This document shows positions 36,186 to 45,184 of a DNA stretch of 64,000 nt, in pieces; position 1 is the stretch's first letter; each line of letters begins with the position of its first letter. Source of the DNA: an uncultured Desulfobacter sp. (lineage in GTDB: Bacteria > Desulfobacterota > Desulfobacteria > Desulfobacterales > Desulfobacteraceae); contig NZ_OY762929.1 in assembly GCF_963666675.1 (NCBI RefSeq), forward strand, positions 5,958,501 to 6,022,500. Direction: 5' to 3'. The translations under genes were made by a program, and so were the position numbers. Under the pieces are notes generated by a model that was given only the letters and a program-made list of their open reading frames with translations, made no database searches and had not been told where the DNA came from.

Positions 36186-36967
36186 GAACTCAATATTACA
36201 TGGGCATTGATGTTGGATCTTATATGACAAAAACCGTCATCATTGACCAGAACCAAAAGATTTTGGGAACCGCGTGTGAACGTACAGGATTCCACCCGGG
36301 TAAAAGCGCTGATATCTGTGTTCAATCTGCATTGCGCAAGACAGATGTCACGATGCCGGCCATTGCAGGTTGTATATCCACGGGCTATGGACGGGACAAC
36401 ATAAGATTTGCGGACCGGTCAATCACTGAAATCACCTGTCATGCCGTGGCTGCCGGTTTTTATTATCCACAATATATGACGGTACTGGACATCGGCGGGC
36501 AGGACAACAAAATTATCCATGTGGATGATAGGGGACGGTGTCTGGATTTCAAGATGAACCGCAAGTGTGCATCGGGCACAGGGGTTTTTATCGAAGAAAT
36601 GGCCCATCGGTTGAACATGAACGCGTTTGAACTCCAGGAAATGGCCTGGGCATCGGAAAAAGAGATTCATATCGGCAGCTTTTGTACCGTATTTTCTGCC
36701 ACCGAAGTTCTTGAACGCATCAACCAGGGAGAGAAGATTGAAGATCTGGCAAAGGCCATTTTTCGCTCGGTGGTTCTCAGAACGCTCCAAATGGATGAGT
36801 TGAATGAAAATCTGGTTCTAAGCGGGGGCGTGGCGAGATTTTTTCCCATAATTAAATCAATTTTTGAGGCATGTTTGGCCAGGCCCGTTGCCGTCATACC
36901 GGATTCAAATCTGGGCGGTGCATTGGGCGCAGCTTTAATCAGTCTTCAAAAAGCGAACGGTCATTGA
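36182..36967 (+). CDS. HgdC/BadF-type ATP-dependent activator
   Basis: The 261-residue protein is an acetate/sugar kinase-fold activase that injects electrons into HgdB-type enzymes. The nucleotide loop is GIDVGSYMTKTVI, a DIGGQDNK block follows, and the two cysteines that bridge a [4Fe-4S] cluster between monomers are Cys129 (NRKCASGTG) and Cys168 (GSFCTVFSATEV). LSGGVARFFPI and NLGGALGAAL complete the family. All key residues are present. Its ATGA overlap with the dehydratase gene supports a working pair and an anaerobic pathway. Confidence 0.9.
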   Translation: MRTQYYMGIDVGSYMTKTVIIDQNQKILGTACERTGFHPGKSADICVQSALRKTDVTMPAIAGCISTGYGRDNIRFADRSITEITCHAVAAGFYYPQYMTVLDIGGQDNKIIHVDDRGRCLDFKMNRKCASGTGVFIEEMAHRLNMNAFELQEMAWASEKEIHIGSFCTVFSATEVLERINQGEKIEDLAKAIFRSVVLRTLQMDELNENLVLSGGVARFFPIIKSIFEACLARPVAVIPDSNLGGALGAALISLQKANGH

Positions 36968-36994
36968 ATAACTTGAACAACAATAGGTGAAAAG

Positions 36995-38566
36995 ATGACG
37001 CAATTATTAAATTTAGGCGATGCCGTAACCGCAAACGCTTGCAGGTTCAAAGATAAACCCGCCGTTCTTTTTGAAAACAGACAGATAACCTATGGCGAAC
37101 TGGACCAGAGAACCAACCGCCTTGGAAACCTGTTGACCGGCTTGGGCCTTCAAAAGAGGGATCACGTTGCCATATTCATGGACAATTGTACCGAGTCCGC
37201 AGAAGTTTATATTGCTGCCGCCAAAACAGGGCTTGTGGTGGTGCCCATAAATTTTCGGCTTTCAGAAAAGGAAATAGCCGGTCAATTGAACCATTCTGAA
37301 TCTAAATGTCTGATATTTGATTCGGTATTCACCCCGATTGTAGAAAATTTATTGCAGATGGGCGTCTGCATACCAAAAGAGCGCTGCCTGGCAATAGGTG
37401 CCGGTGAAACAGATGATTTTAAAGACTATCATGACCTGGTCGCCCATGCGTTGGATCACACGATTGCAACCGCTGTTGATCCCGAAGATACCTGGATTCT
37501 GCTTTATACATCGGGAACAACAGGACACCCAAAAGGCGTTATTCGATCCCACAGGTCATATCTCAATTTCTTTTTGTTTGGGGCCGTTGACTTCGGGTTT
37601 ACCGAACAGGACATCAGTCTGACGGTGATGCCGATGTTCCATGCCAATTCGACGTTTTTTGCATTTACCTTTATATATATTGGTGCAACCGTCGTTTTGC
37701 AGCCCTCACGAAATTTTGATCCCCAGGTATTTTTCAGGAATATTGAAAAATTTCGTATCAGCTTTGTCTCTTTGATTCCAACGCACTACAAAAGAATTTT
37801 GAAAACTTCACCCCGGCCAACGGACAACTACGATATCTCCTCTTTAAAAAAGCTGCTCTGCTCGTCCGCAGACGCCGGATCTGCATTAAAGCAGGCGATC
37901 ATGGACCGGTTTCCAACCGTCGGACTTTTTGAGGCGTACGGCTCTTCGGAAGCCGGAACCATAACCATTCTCAAACCCCATGAACAAAGGGCTAAAATTG
38001 AATCCATCGGCCGTCCTGCGTTTGGCATATCACAGATACAATTATTAGATGATGACCTGAAATCTGCGAAAAACGGTGACGTCGGCGAACTTTTCGTTAA
38101 AGGCACCATGGCGTTCGATGGATATTATAAGCAGCCGGACATTACCCGTAAGGCGTTTGTTGAAAACGGGTTCACATCCGGAGATCTTGCCTGGCGTGAT
38201 GACGATGGGTTTTATTATCTGGCGGGGCGCAAAGACGACAAAATCATCACAGGCGGAGAACATGTTTATCCAAGGGAAGTGGAAGAAGTTATCAATTGTC
38301 ATCCGTCGGTGGAGATGAATGGGGTAATCGGGATCAAAGATCCGGACTGGGGGAGAATGGTCGTTGCCTTGGTGGTGCCCAAGCCCGGTGCTGAATTGAC
38401 CGAACCCGAGCTGATTGAATTCTGCAAAGCCAGGATGGCATCGTATAAAAAACCTAAAAAGGTCATATTTATCACAGCCGACGATATGCCCACCACGGCC
38501 AGTGGAAAGATATCCCATAAAAAGTTGAGTGAACAGGTGATATCTGAAACTTCAATTACCGGGTAA
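36995..38566 (+). CDS. Acyl-CoA/ACP ligase (AMP-binding)
   Basis: The 523-residue ANL-superfamily enzyme activates a carboxylic acid as acyl-AMP and loads it on CoA or ACP. Motifs are the P-loop LLYTSGTTGHPKGV, A5 YGSSEAGTI, A7 SGDLAWRDDDGFYYL, A8 GRKDDKIITGGEHVYP and the catalytic lysine in TTASGKISHKK. It follows the activator gene by 27 bases. In context it could activate a 2-hydroxy acid for the dehydratase or a starter acid for the ketosynthases; the sequence alone does not decide. Confidence 0.9.
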   Translation: MTQLLNLGDAVTANACRFKDKPAVLFENRQITYGELDQRTNRLGNLLTGLGLQKRDHVAIFMDNCTESAEVYIAAAKTGLVVVPINFRLSEKEIAGQLNHSESKCLIFDSVFTPIVENLLQMGVCIPKERCLAIGAGETDDFKDYHDLVAHALDHTIATAVDPEDTWILLYTSGTTGHPKGVIRSHRSYLNFFLFGAVDFGFTEQDISLTVMPMFHANSTFFAFTFIYIGATVVLQPSRNFDPQVFFRNIEKFRISFVSLIPTHYKRILKTSPRPTDNYDISSLKKLLCSSADAGSALKQAIMDRFPTVGLFEAYGSSEAGTITILKPHEQRAKIESIGRPAFGISQIQLLDDDLKSAKNGDVGELFVKGTMAFDGYYKQPDITRKAFVENGFTSGDLAWRDDDGFYYLAGRKDDKIITGGEHVYPREVEEVINCHPSVEMNGVIGIKDPDWGRMVVALVVPKPGAELTEPELIEFCKARMASYKKPKKVIFITADDMPTTASGKISHKKLSEQVISETSITG

Positions 38567-38630
38567 GGCGGCGTTTTTAAGTGACCGTTGATCTTTAAAA
38601 AAAGGATACAACCCAAAAAGGAAATGAACT

Positions 38631-39371
38631 GTGCTTAAAGATAAAGTGGGTGTCATTACCGGAAGTTCCCGAGGCATCGGCCTTGCTGTTGCCCAAACCT
38701 TTGCGCGCAACGGCGCAAAGGTTGTAATCAACTGTTCCAAACCAGGTAAGGATATGGACCGGGCCGTGGAACTGCTTGAATCAATAAATGCCGATTTCAT
38801 GGTGTTTAAAGGCGATATGGGAAACAAAGAGACCGTGCAGGAAATGGTTGCAACCGTTTTGGAGCGGTATGGAACCATTGATCTCCTTGTCAATAACGCA
38901 GGGATCAATCGGGATAAACCCCTGATGTTTCTGTCTGAAGAGGACTGGGACACGGTCATGAATGTAAATCTGAAAAGCGTCTATCATACCTGTAAAGAGG
39001 TCATGCGAACCATGATCAAAAATAAATCAGGCAGAATCATAAATATTTCGTCCATCACCGCCAAACTCGGCAGGGAGGGACAGACAAATTATGGTGCTTC
39101 AAAGGCCGGTATGATCGGTTTTACAAAATGTCTGGCAAGGGAGGTGGCCAACTACAACATCCTGGTCAATGCACTGGTGGTGGGATTGATCGATACATTG
39201 ATGACGAAGAAATTGCCCCGGGACATTAAAAAAGATCTGCACAAAATCGTGCCCCTGGGCCGTATGGGTAAACCTGAAGAGGTGGCATCCGCATGCCTTT
39301 TTCTGGCATCGGATTTATCAAGTTATATAACAGGAACAACACTGGATGTAAGCGGTGGAGGAGGAATGTAA
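38631..39371 (+). CDS. fabG: 3-oxoacyl-ACP reductase (FabG-like SDR)
   Basis: The 246-residue short-chain dehydrogenase has TGSSRGIG (residues 10-17) for NADP binding, NNAG at 88-91, and the catalytic Ser141, Tyr154 and Lys158 (NYGASKAG). Length and motifs match FabG, which reduces beta-ketoacyl-ACP. The start is GTG preceded by AAGGA. It is followed immediately by the ACP gene, so it likely acts in the island's chain-building cycle rather than in general fatty acid synthesis. Confidence 0.88.
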   Translation: MLKDKVGVITGSSRGIGLAVAQTFARNGAKVVINCSKPGKDMDRAVELLESINADFMVFKGDMGNKETVQEMVATVLERYGTIDLLVNNAGINRDKPLMFLSEEDWDTVMNVNLKSVYHTCKEVMRTMIKNKSGRIINISSITAKLGREGQTNYGASKAGMIGFTKCLAREVANYNILVNALVVGLIDTLMTKKLPRDIKKDLHKIVPLGRMGKPEEVASACLFLASDLSSYITGTTLDVSGGGGM

Positions 39372-39373
39372 AA

Positions 39374-39664
39374 ATGAGAAAAGAAGTTGCATTGGAAATT
39401 GCATCGCAAAGACGGGCGTTAATTGGGGATTTAAAAGAGATGCTCATTGATAAACTGTCTCTTTCCCAGGAACCTAATGAGATCGCAGAAGATGCGTCCC
39501 TATTTGGTTCAGGCCTGGGCCTGGACTCCATTGATGCACTGGAGATCGTCGTGGCCATAGAAGAACGGTTTGATGTATCGATCAGCGATGACAATATGTC
39601 TGTTTTTCGATCCATTGATACAATCGCGGACTTTATTACTGAGCATCAGGGGGTGGCGGCATAA
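39374..39664 (+). CDS. Acyl carrier protein
   Basis: The product (96 residues) starts at the ATG at 39374 behind a strong GGAGGAGG site, two bases after the fabG-like stop; a longer frame upstream only repeats fabG sequence. The phosphopantetheine attachment site is Ser52 in GLGLDSIDALEIV, followed by an acidic helix typical of ACPs. It is the only carrier protein I find in the island. The stop overlaps the next start. Confidence 0.92.
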   Translation: MRKEVALEIASQRRALIGDLKEMLIDKLSLSQEPNEIAEDASLFGSGLGLDSIDALEIVVAIEERFDVSISDDNMSVFRSIDTIADFITEHQGVAA

Positions 39665-40674
39665 TGGATATTACAAAAGAGTATAGCGTGGTCAGAGATG
39701 GTGTCGGGATGTTTGACCTGTCCGGAACGGCGAAATTTTTTGTTACCGGTGATGATGCCGAAGCCTTTCTGGAGGAAACAGCAACCTGCAGTATTGAGAT
39801 GATTGAAGACGGCATGGGTGCCAACACACTTTTTTTAAGGGAGGACGGTACAATTGTTGCCATGTGCTCCATTTTCAGGGATGAAGACCGTTTTATTATA
39901 TTCACCGTTGACGAAAAACGAAATGAACTGGGTCAATGGCTGAATTCCCATAATAACGACGGGGATGTGCTAATCCAAGACAAGTCCGATGAATTGGGGC
40001 TGCTCTCCATTCTTGGATATAAGGCCCAGCCCCTGACCATTGAGATTGCCGGGGATGATATTATCGCCATTCCATATATGGGGTTTGATGAAAATCCGGA
40101 GACCCGGTCCAAAATTTTCAGGGTCGGGGGAACAGGCGAAATTGAGTACCGGTTTTTGGTGGATAAATCCCAGGTGGACGCCCTGGGATCAGAAATACTG
40201 GAAAAAGGTGCTCCTTTGGGCATTTCCCTTTGCAGCAACCAGATCCTTGATTCCTTGATGGTTGAAATGAAATCCGTCAATCAACTCAAGGATATAGAGC
40301 GGGATACCAATGCCGTTCAGGCCGGCCTTGTCTGGATGATCGATTTCGGCAAATCATCATTTATCGGCAGAGACGCCGTTGTAGAACAAAAAGAAAATCT
40401 GGATAAACGGTTGTTGGTTCTTGCCTGCGAACAGGGCGATAAGGTGCCGGAAAACGCGCGGGTAAGCATCCAGGACAGCCCGGTGGGCTACGTTGTCAAC
40501 CAGTGTTTTTCAAAGCGCCTGAATCAAGATCTTTTGATGGCCTACGTTGACGAGACATTCGGCTGGGTTGGTGTTGAGTTTGACATTGAAACGGAAAACA
40601 ACGGAATTCGAACCGCCACGGCGGTATCGTCTCCGACATTTGTCACCCGTTCGGTTGAAGGGGAGGCCTCCTGA
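39664..40674 (+). CDS. GcvT-like (aminomethyltransferase-fold) protein
   Basis: The 336-residue protein resembles the folate-binding GcvT/YgfZ family. It has an opening GVGMFDLSGTAKFFVTGDDAE and a central block in which EMKSVNQLKDIERDTNAVQA is followed by GLVWMIDFGKSSFIGRDAVV, close to the GcvT pattern. No glycine-cleavage partner is nearby. Relatives use tetrahydrofolate to take or give one-carbon units (for example demethylation), so a one-carbon change on the carrier-bound chain is conceivable. Placement between an ACP and ketosynthases is unusual. Confidence 0.7.
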   Translation: MDITKEYSVVRDGVGMFDLSGTAKFFVTGDDAEAFLEETATCSIEMIEDGMGANTLFLREDGTIVAMCSIFRDEDRFIIFTVDEKRNELGQWLNSHNNDGDVLIQDKSDELGLLSILGYKAQPLTIEIAGDDIIAIPYMGFDENPETRSKIFRVGGTGEIEYRFLVDKSQVDALGSEILEKGAPLGISLCSNQILDSLMVEMKSVNQLKDIERDTNAVQAGLVWMIDFGKSSFIGRDAVVEQKENLDKRLLVLACEQGDKVPENARVSIQDSPVGYVVNQCFSKRLNQDLLMAYVDETFGWVGVEFDIETENNGIRTATAVSSPTFVTRSVEGEAS

Positions 40675-40728
40675 ACCGGCAACCCCAATAAAACCATCCA
40701 TATAACTTGTTTTTACGTTGTATTTCGC

Positions 40729-40777
40729 GCGGCGTTACCGGGGGTATATTTTTGAAATATGCTGCCGGTAACGCGCC
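40729..40777 (+). other. Strong hairpin in the gap between two island genes
   Basis: GGCGTTACCGG (40731-40741) pairs with CCGGTAACGC (40765-40774), and the inner TATATTT/AAATATG can extend the stem. No T run follows, so it is more likely an RNA processing or stability element than a terminator. The gap 40675-40880 otherwise shows only the AAGGAAAAAG ribosome site of the next gene. Confidence 0.55.
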
Positions 40778-40880
40778 AAGATACCAATAAAATCTGGGTA
40801 CGAATATAAATTCGGCGCAACAACTGTGGCATTTATTTTTTCCAAGCCCCTTAATCCTGAGTAATAAGGAAAAAGAACCT

Positions 40881-42101
40881 ATGACGGAGAAAATTTGTAT
40901 AAGCGGATTGGGATTGATAGGTCCGTTCGGCAGCGGGAAAAAATCATTTAAAGAAGGCATTTCCTCGGGGCGCTCTTTTTTAAAACCTGTGGAAACATAT
41001 GAATCCAATCACCTGGCAGGGGCGGTCCCTGATTTTCAGATAAAAGATTATATCAAGGACCGGCGGGTACTCAAATATGCACCGGTCACACAATATGCGT
41101 TGGCTGCGGCAAAAATGGCTGTGGACGAGGCAGGTTTGAATATCTCGAAGGCGGACCCGGAAAAAACGGCTGTATTTTATGCCACAAACCTAGGCAGCAT
41201 CAACATCACCGAAACCATCTGCAATACAATTGATGAAAAAGGCTATAAAAAGGTCAACCCCATTTTGTTTCAGCAATCAGTGTTTAATACCCCTGCAAGC
41301 CTCTTGAGCATTCTCCTGGGGATACAGGGTCCTTGTATTTCATTGCCCATGGGATTTTCTTCCGGGGGTGCCGCCCTTGATATGGCGGTCAATTATTTTC
41401 GCATCCACGATATTGATCTCGCCCTGGTAATTGCATCCGATGAAAATGCACAGGTGTCCCATCAGGCATACGATCACCTGAAATTGTTGTCGCCCAATGA
41501 TGACGGTAATGAAGGCATGCGCCCCTTTGATGCAAACCGGAACGGGTTCGTCGCGTCAGAAGGTGCGGCTGCATTGGTTCTGGAAAAAGAGAATATTGCC
41601 CTGGAAAATCAGCGCAGCATATATGGCTATATTGCAGGATCTTCCACCGCCGGCGACGCCTGGGGGCATGGGGATGTAGATCCAAAGGGCACCGGGCTTT
41701 TGCTTGCAATGAAAAACGCCTTGTCCGCTGCCGGGATCGGTCAAAAAGAGATTGACCTGATTGTTGCCATGGCGCCTTCTGATCAAAAAGTGGATAAAAT
41801 GGAGGCCAAAGCGATCCGGAATCTGTTTAACGAACATTGTGATACGATACCGGTAACCAGTATCAAATCCTCCATTGGTGAAACCTTTTCTCCGGCAGGT
41901 CTTTTTAATCTCTGTGCCGGGCTGTTGACCATGGCAGACGGTAAAATTCCCCCCACATTGAACCATGACAGGCCTGATCCGGATATCAACCTGGATATTG
42001 TTGCCGGCCGGGCCAGAGAGAAAAAGGTGGATACCGTCCTGAGCAACACCTTTTCCTGGGGCGGAATTTATAACTCTATTGTGGCCAGGAGGTATGAATG
42101 A
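40881..42101 (+). CDS. Ketosynthase-like protein lacking the catalytic triad (chain-length-factor-like)
   Basis: The 406-residue protein has the thiolase fold of FabF-type ketosynthases, but the active-site cysteine is replaced by Phe159 (GPCISLPMGFSSGG). The first histidine region reads VAMAPSDQKVD instead of an HGT motif, and the second reads KSSIGETFSPAG with no histidine. It therefore cannot condense on its own. Such proteins in type II polyketide and aryl polyene systems act as chain-length factors paired with an active ketosynthase; the partner here could be the gene at 43444. The ATG of fabD overlaps its end. Confidence 0.85.
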   Translation: MTEKICISGLGLIGPFGSGKKSFKEGISSGRSFLKPVETYESNHLAGAVPDFQIKDYIKDRRVLKYAPVTQYALAAAKMAVDEAGLNISKADPEKTAVFYATNLGSINITETICNTIDEKGYKKVNPILFQQSVFNTPASLLSILLGIQGPCISLPMGFSSGGAALDMAVNYFRIHDIDLALVIASDENAQVSHQAYDHLKLLSPNDDGNEGMRPFDANRNGFVASEGAAALVLEKENIALENQRSIYGYIAGSSTAGDAWGHGDVDPKGTGLLLAMKNALSAAGIGQKEIDLIVAMAPSDQKVDKMEAKAIRNLFNEHCDTIPVTSIKSSIGETFSPAGLFNLCAGLLTMADGKIPPTLNHDRPDPDINLDIVAGRAREKKVDTVLSNTFSWGGIYNSIVARRYE

Positions 42102-43018
42102 AGATCGGGTTTATTTTTCCGGGACAGGGATCACAGCACCCCGGAATGGGCAAGGATATTTTTCAACAGTTCAGCTGTGTAAAGGCGCTGTATGACCAGG
42201 CCGCTGATATCTGTAATCTTGATATTGCCAAGGCCTGCTTTGAAAGGTCATCTAAAAAACTTGCGTTAAGCAGCTATTCTCAACTGGGTATATTGACCAT
42301 GAGTCTGGCCGTCAGCCGGATACTGGCAGAACACGGCATCCGGCCGGACATCGTGGCCGGGCACAGCCTTGGCGAATATTCCGCCTTGGTGGATACGGGA
42401 GCAGTCTCTTTCAAAGACGGATTTAACCTGGTTAAAAAAAGAGGCGAGTTGATGGATCGGTCATGCCGGGAAAATCCGGGCACCATGGCTGCGGTGACGG
42501 GGTTGTCATTCGCTGCGGTGGAGGCATTATGCCGTGACAGCGCATCCCCGGTATGGCCGGCCAATGAAAATACCCATGAGCAGATTGTGATATCCGGTAC
42601 CCAGAAAGGCGTAAAACACGTCATGAAAACGGCATGCATGAATCAGGGAAAAGCTGTTGCACTGCCCGTTGCCGGGGCATTTCATTCTCCTTTGATGACG
42701 GATGCGGCCAAAGCGTTTGCTTCGGTGATTCAACAGGTATCCGTGAACCCGCCCTCATGCCCGATTATCGGGAACACGGACGCTCGGGTGAAAACATCCC
42801 CTGATCAGTTATCCGTTGAGATGAAGGCCCAGATGACCTCACCTGTTTTGTGGTTTAGGTCCATGAAGCAGATGAAAGATATGGGTGTTTCCACCTTTAT
42901 AGAGGTGGGACCCAAAAAAGTACTCAAAGGCCTGTTGATGCGCATCGACCGCAAAATTAAGATTTTTTCAACCGGAACACTGCGGGAGCTGGATCAGTTG
43001 ATCCAGGCTGTGACTTAA
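42098..43018 (+). CDS. fabD: Malonyl-CoA:ACP transacylase (FabD-like)
   Basis: The 306-residue acyltransferase loads malonyl groups on ACP. It has FIFPGQGSQHPGMGKD at the start, the catalytic Ser90 in GHSLGEYSAL, the substrate arginine in KKRGELMDRS, and His196 in GAFHSPLM. These match malonyl-specific FabD. A dedicated copy in the island points to malonyl-based chain extension separate from housekeeping synthesis. Confidence 0.93.
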   Translation: MKIGFIFPGQGSQHPGMGKDIFQQFSCVKALYDQAADICNLDIAKACFERSSKKLALSSYSQLGILTMSLAVSRILAEHGIRPDIVAGHSLGEYSALVDTGAVSFKDGFNLVKKRGELMDRSCRENPGTMAAVTGLSFAAVEALCRDSASPVWPANENTHEQIVISGTQKGVKHVMKTACMNQGKAVALPVAGAFHSPLMTDAAKAFASVIQQVSVNPPSCPIIGNTDARVKTSPDQLSVEMKAQMTSPVLWFRSMKQMKDMGVSTFIEVGPKKVLKGLLMRIDRKIKIFSTGTLRELDQLIQAVT

Positions 43019-43444
43019 ATGCTTATGAAAAAAAATCAACGGTCTCAATTGGAACACGACCTGGCCGCAGAAGTGCTGATTGATGTGCGGTTTTCGGAAA
43101 CAGACTTGATGGGGGTGGTTTACCACGCCAACTATTTTAACTGGTTCGACATTGCCCGTTTTAAGGTTCTCGAGAATATGGGGGGGATTTTGGAGAAAAG
43201 AAACGAGGTTGAAATGCCGGTGGTCAAAGTTAACTGCGAATACTTAAAACCGGCGAAATTCGGGGATCAGCTTATTGTCCGGGCCGTGCTTGAAAAAGAT
43301 TCTGTGGCAAAATTTACGTTTCATTTTACAGTCAAAAATAAAAAAAACAGGCGGATAATCGCCAGGGCCACAACGGTCAGTGTTTTAAATAAAAAAACAG
43401 GGGGCCTTCTTTTACGGCGCCCCGAGGTATCGGAGCAAAGGTAA
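43019..43444 (+). CDS. 4HBT/YbgC-type thioesterase
   Basis: The 141-residue hotdog-fold protein has the YbgC/4-hydroxybenzoyl-CoA thioesterase signature FSETDLMGVVYHANYFNWFD with the catalytic aspartate early in the motif. It could release the acyl chain or clear mis-primed carriers. The start follows the fabD stop directly; an alternative ATG is at 43025. It overlaps the next ketosynthase start by one base. Confidence 0.85.
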   Translation: MLMKKNQRSQLEHDLAAEVLIDVRFSETDLMGVVYHANYFNWFDIARFKVLENMGGILEKRNEVEMPVVKVNCEYLKPAKFGDQLIVRAVLEKDSVAKFTFHFTVKNKKNRRIIARATTVSVLNKKTGGLLLRRPEVSEQR

Positions 43445-44697
43445 TGGCAGACAGACAACGTGTTTTTATCACAGGCGTTGGGGTGATCTCCGCCATAGGA
43501 AACGGTTTTGACATGTTTCGCGACGCCCTGAAAGCAGGCCGGAACGGCGTGGGAAGAATTCGCGCCTTTGACCCCGGTGGCCTGGCCTGTCAAAACGGAT
43601 GTGAGGTGGATGATCTGACCTCATGCTTTCCCGAAGAAGATGCCCGGCCAATGGATCGGGCCTCACAACTTGCAATGATCGCCGCGGATCAGGCCGTCCA
43701 GACCTCAGGACTGGTCCGGGAATCCGGATCACAAGAAATAGGATCAAGGACAGGCAGACTCGGGATAGATCCCACAAGAAGCGGCATTGCCCTTGGGGGG
43801 ACCATCGGCGGCATGGCCTCGGGGTTTGCATATTACAGACGGCTGAAAAACGGCCAGGCTGCACCGGGCTTTCTTTTGGATCAGCCGCTGTATTCAATGG
43901 GAGCCAGAATCAGTGCCGCCTATGGTCTTCAGGGGCCAAATCTTGTGTTTTCCACAGCGTGTTCTTCGGCCAATATTGCCATCGGCTATGCCTGTGACCT
44001 GATTCGCAGCGGCCGGATGGACATCATGCTGGCCGGGGGGGTTGATCCCATGGCGGAGATCACCTGTGCAGGATTCGGTGTTCTGAGAAACACATCCCCG
44101 GATGTGGCCCGGCCCTTTGACCGAAAACGCAACGGACTCATTCTTGGAGAGGGGGCGGGAATTCTGCTCCTTGAGTCGGAAAAACATTTTAGGCAAAGGC
44201 AGGGGCACATCTACGGAGAGGTCTTGGGATACGGCATGTCGAGTGATGCCTATCATATGACATCGCCCGACGTGCTGGGCAGGGGCGCGGCCCGGTCAAT
44301 GTATAATGCCGTTTCCGACAGCGGCCTTGTGCCCGGGCAGGTCGAATACATCAATGCCCATGGCACCGCCACCAAACACAATGACCAGATGGAGACCATG
44401 GCCATTAAAAAGGTCTTCGAAAAGAGAGCCTATGATATTCCGGTCAGCTCTACCAAATCAATGCACGGACATACCCTTGGGGCTGCCGGCGGCATTGAAG
44501 CCATTGCCGTACTCGCGGCAATGGACGGCGGATTTATTCCCCCAACCATGAATTACCGGGAAAAAGATCCAAAATGCGACCTGGACTATGTGCCCAACCA
44601 GGCCAGAGAACAGCAATTTTCCGTTGGGCTGTCAAATAATTTTGGGTTTGGCGGTAACAATTGCACGGTCATTCTTGGCAGAGGCCCTGGCCAATAA
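43444..44697 (+). CDS. Beta-ketoacyl-ACP synthase (FabF-like, complete triad)
   Basis: The 417-residue ketosynthase keeps all catalytic residues: Cys173 (FSTACSSANIAIG), His306 (NAHGTATKHND) and His343 (KSMHGHTLGAAGG). This is one of only two copies in the island with the full Cys-His-His set and is probably the main chain-extending enzyme. Overlapping starts with the thioesterase and proximity to fabZ show one transcription unit. Confidence 0.93.
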   Translation: MADRQRVFITGVGVISAIGNGFDMFRDALKAGRNGVGRIRAFDPGGLACQNGCEVDDLTSCFPEEDARPMDRASQLAMIAADQAVQTSGLVRESGSQEIGSRTGRLGIDPTRSGIALGGTIGGMASGFAYYRRLKNGQAAPGFLLDQPLYSMGARISAAYGLQGPNLVFSTACSSANIAIGYACDLIRSGRMDIMLAGGVDPMAEITCAGFGVLRNTSPDVARPFDRKRNGLILGEGAGILLLESEKHFRQRQGHIYGEVLGYGMSSDAYHMTSPDVLGRGAARSMYNAVSDSGLVPGQVEYINAHGTATKHNDQMETMAIKKVFEKRAYDIPVSSTKSMHGHTLGAAGGIEAIAVLAAMDGGFIPPTMNYREKDPKCDLDYVPNQAREQQFSVGLSNNFGFGGNNCTVILGRGPGQ

Positions 44698-44717
44698 TCA
44701 AAAATAGAGGGAAAAAA

Positions 44718-45170
44718 ATGAAACGGATTAAGCGCAAAAATACAGTGTTTGACATTGAAGCCATAAAAGCGGCATTACCCCATCGTTACCCGTTTCTCAT
44801 GGTTGACAGGGTTTTGGAACAGACCCCTGGAAAATGTGTGGCATTAAAGAACATCACCTTTAATGAACCCTGTTTTCAGGGCCATTTCCCCGAACAATCC
44901 ATCATGCCGGGAGCGTTAATCACCGAAGCCATGGCCCAGGCAACTGCATTTGTGGGCCCGGCAGAGGACGGTTCCGACCCGCCGGTGAAAAAGGGGTTTG
45001 TCACCATGACCCATATAAAAATAAAGCGGCCGGTCATTCCGGGTGATCAGCTGGTGATTTCAGTGAAACAGATAAAAAAAATCAAGGATGTGATGAAGTT
45101 TAAGTGTGTTGCCAGTGTGGATGGGAATCCTGTGGCAACAGGTGATATCAATGTTGCAATAGTCGAATAG
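44718..45170 (+). CDS. fabZ: 3-hydroxyacyl-ACP dehydratase (FabZ-like)
   Basis: The 150-residue hotdog dehydratase starts at the ATG at 44718 after GAGGG; the longer frame is out of keeping with the family. It has PHRYPFLMVDRV, catalytic His56 (GHFPEQSIMPG) and Glu70 (ITEAMAQA). It removes water from 3-hydroxyacyl-ACP to give trans-2-enoyl chains. No enoyl reductase is found in the island, so double bonds may be kept, giving a polyene, unless a housekeeping FabI acts. Confidence 0.93.
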   Translation: MKRIKRKNTVFDIEAIKAALPHRYPFLMVDRVLEQTPGKCVALKNITFNEPCFQGHFPEQSIMPGALITEAMAQATAFVGPAEDGSDPPVKKGFVTMTHIKIKRPVIPGDQLVISVKQIKKIKDVMKFKCVASVDGNPVATGDINVAIVE

Positions 45171-45184
45171 CCGAGTGATAACAT

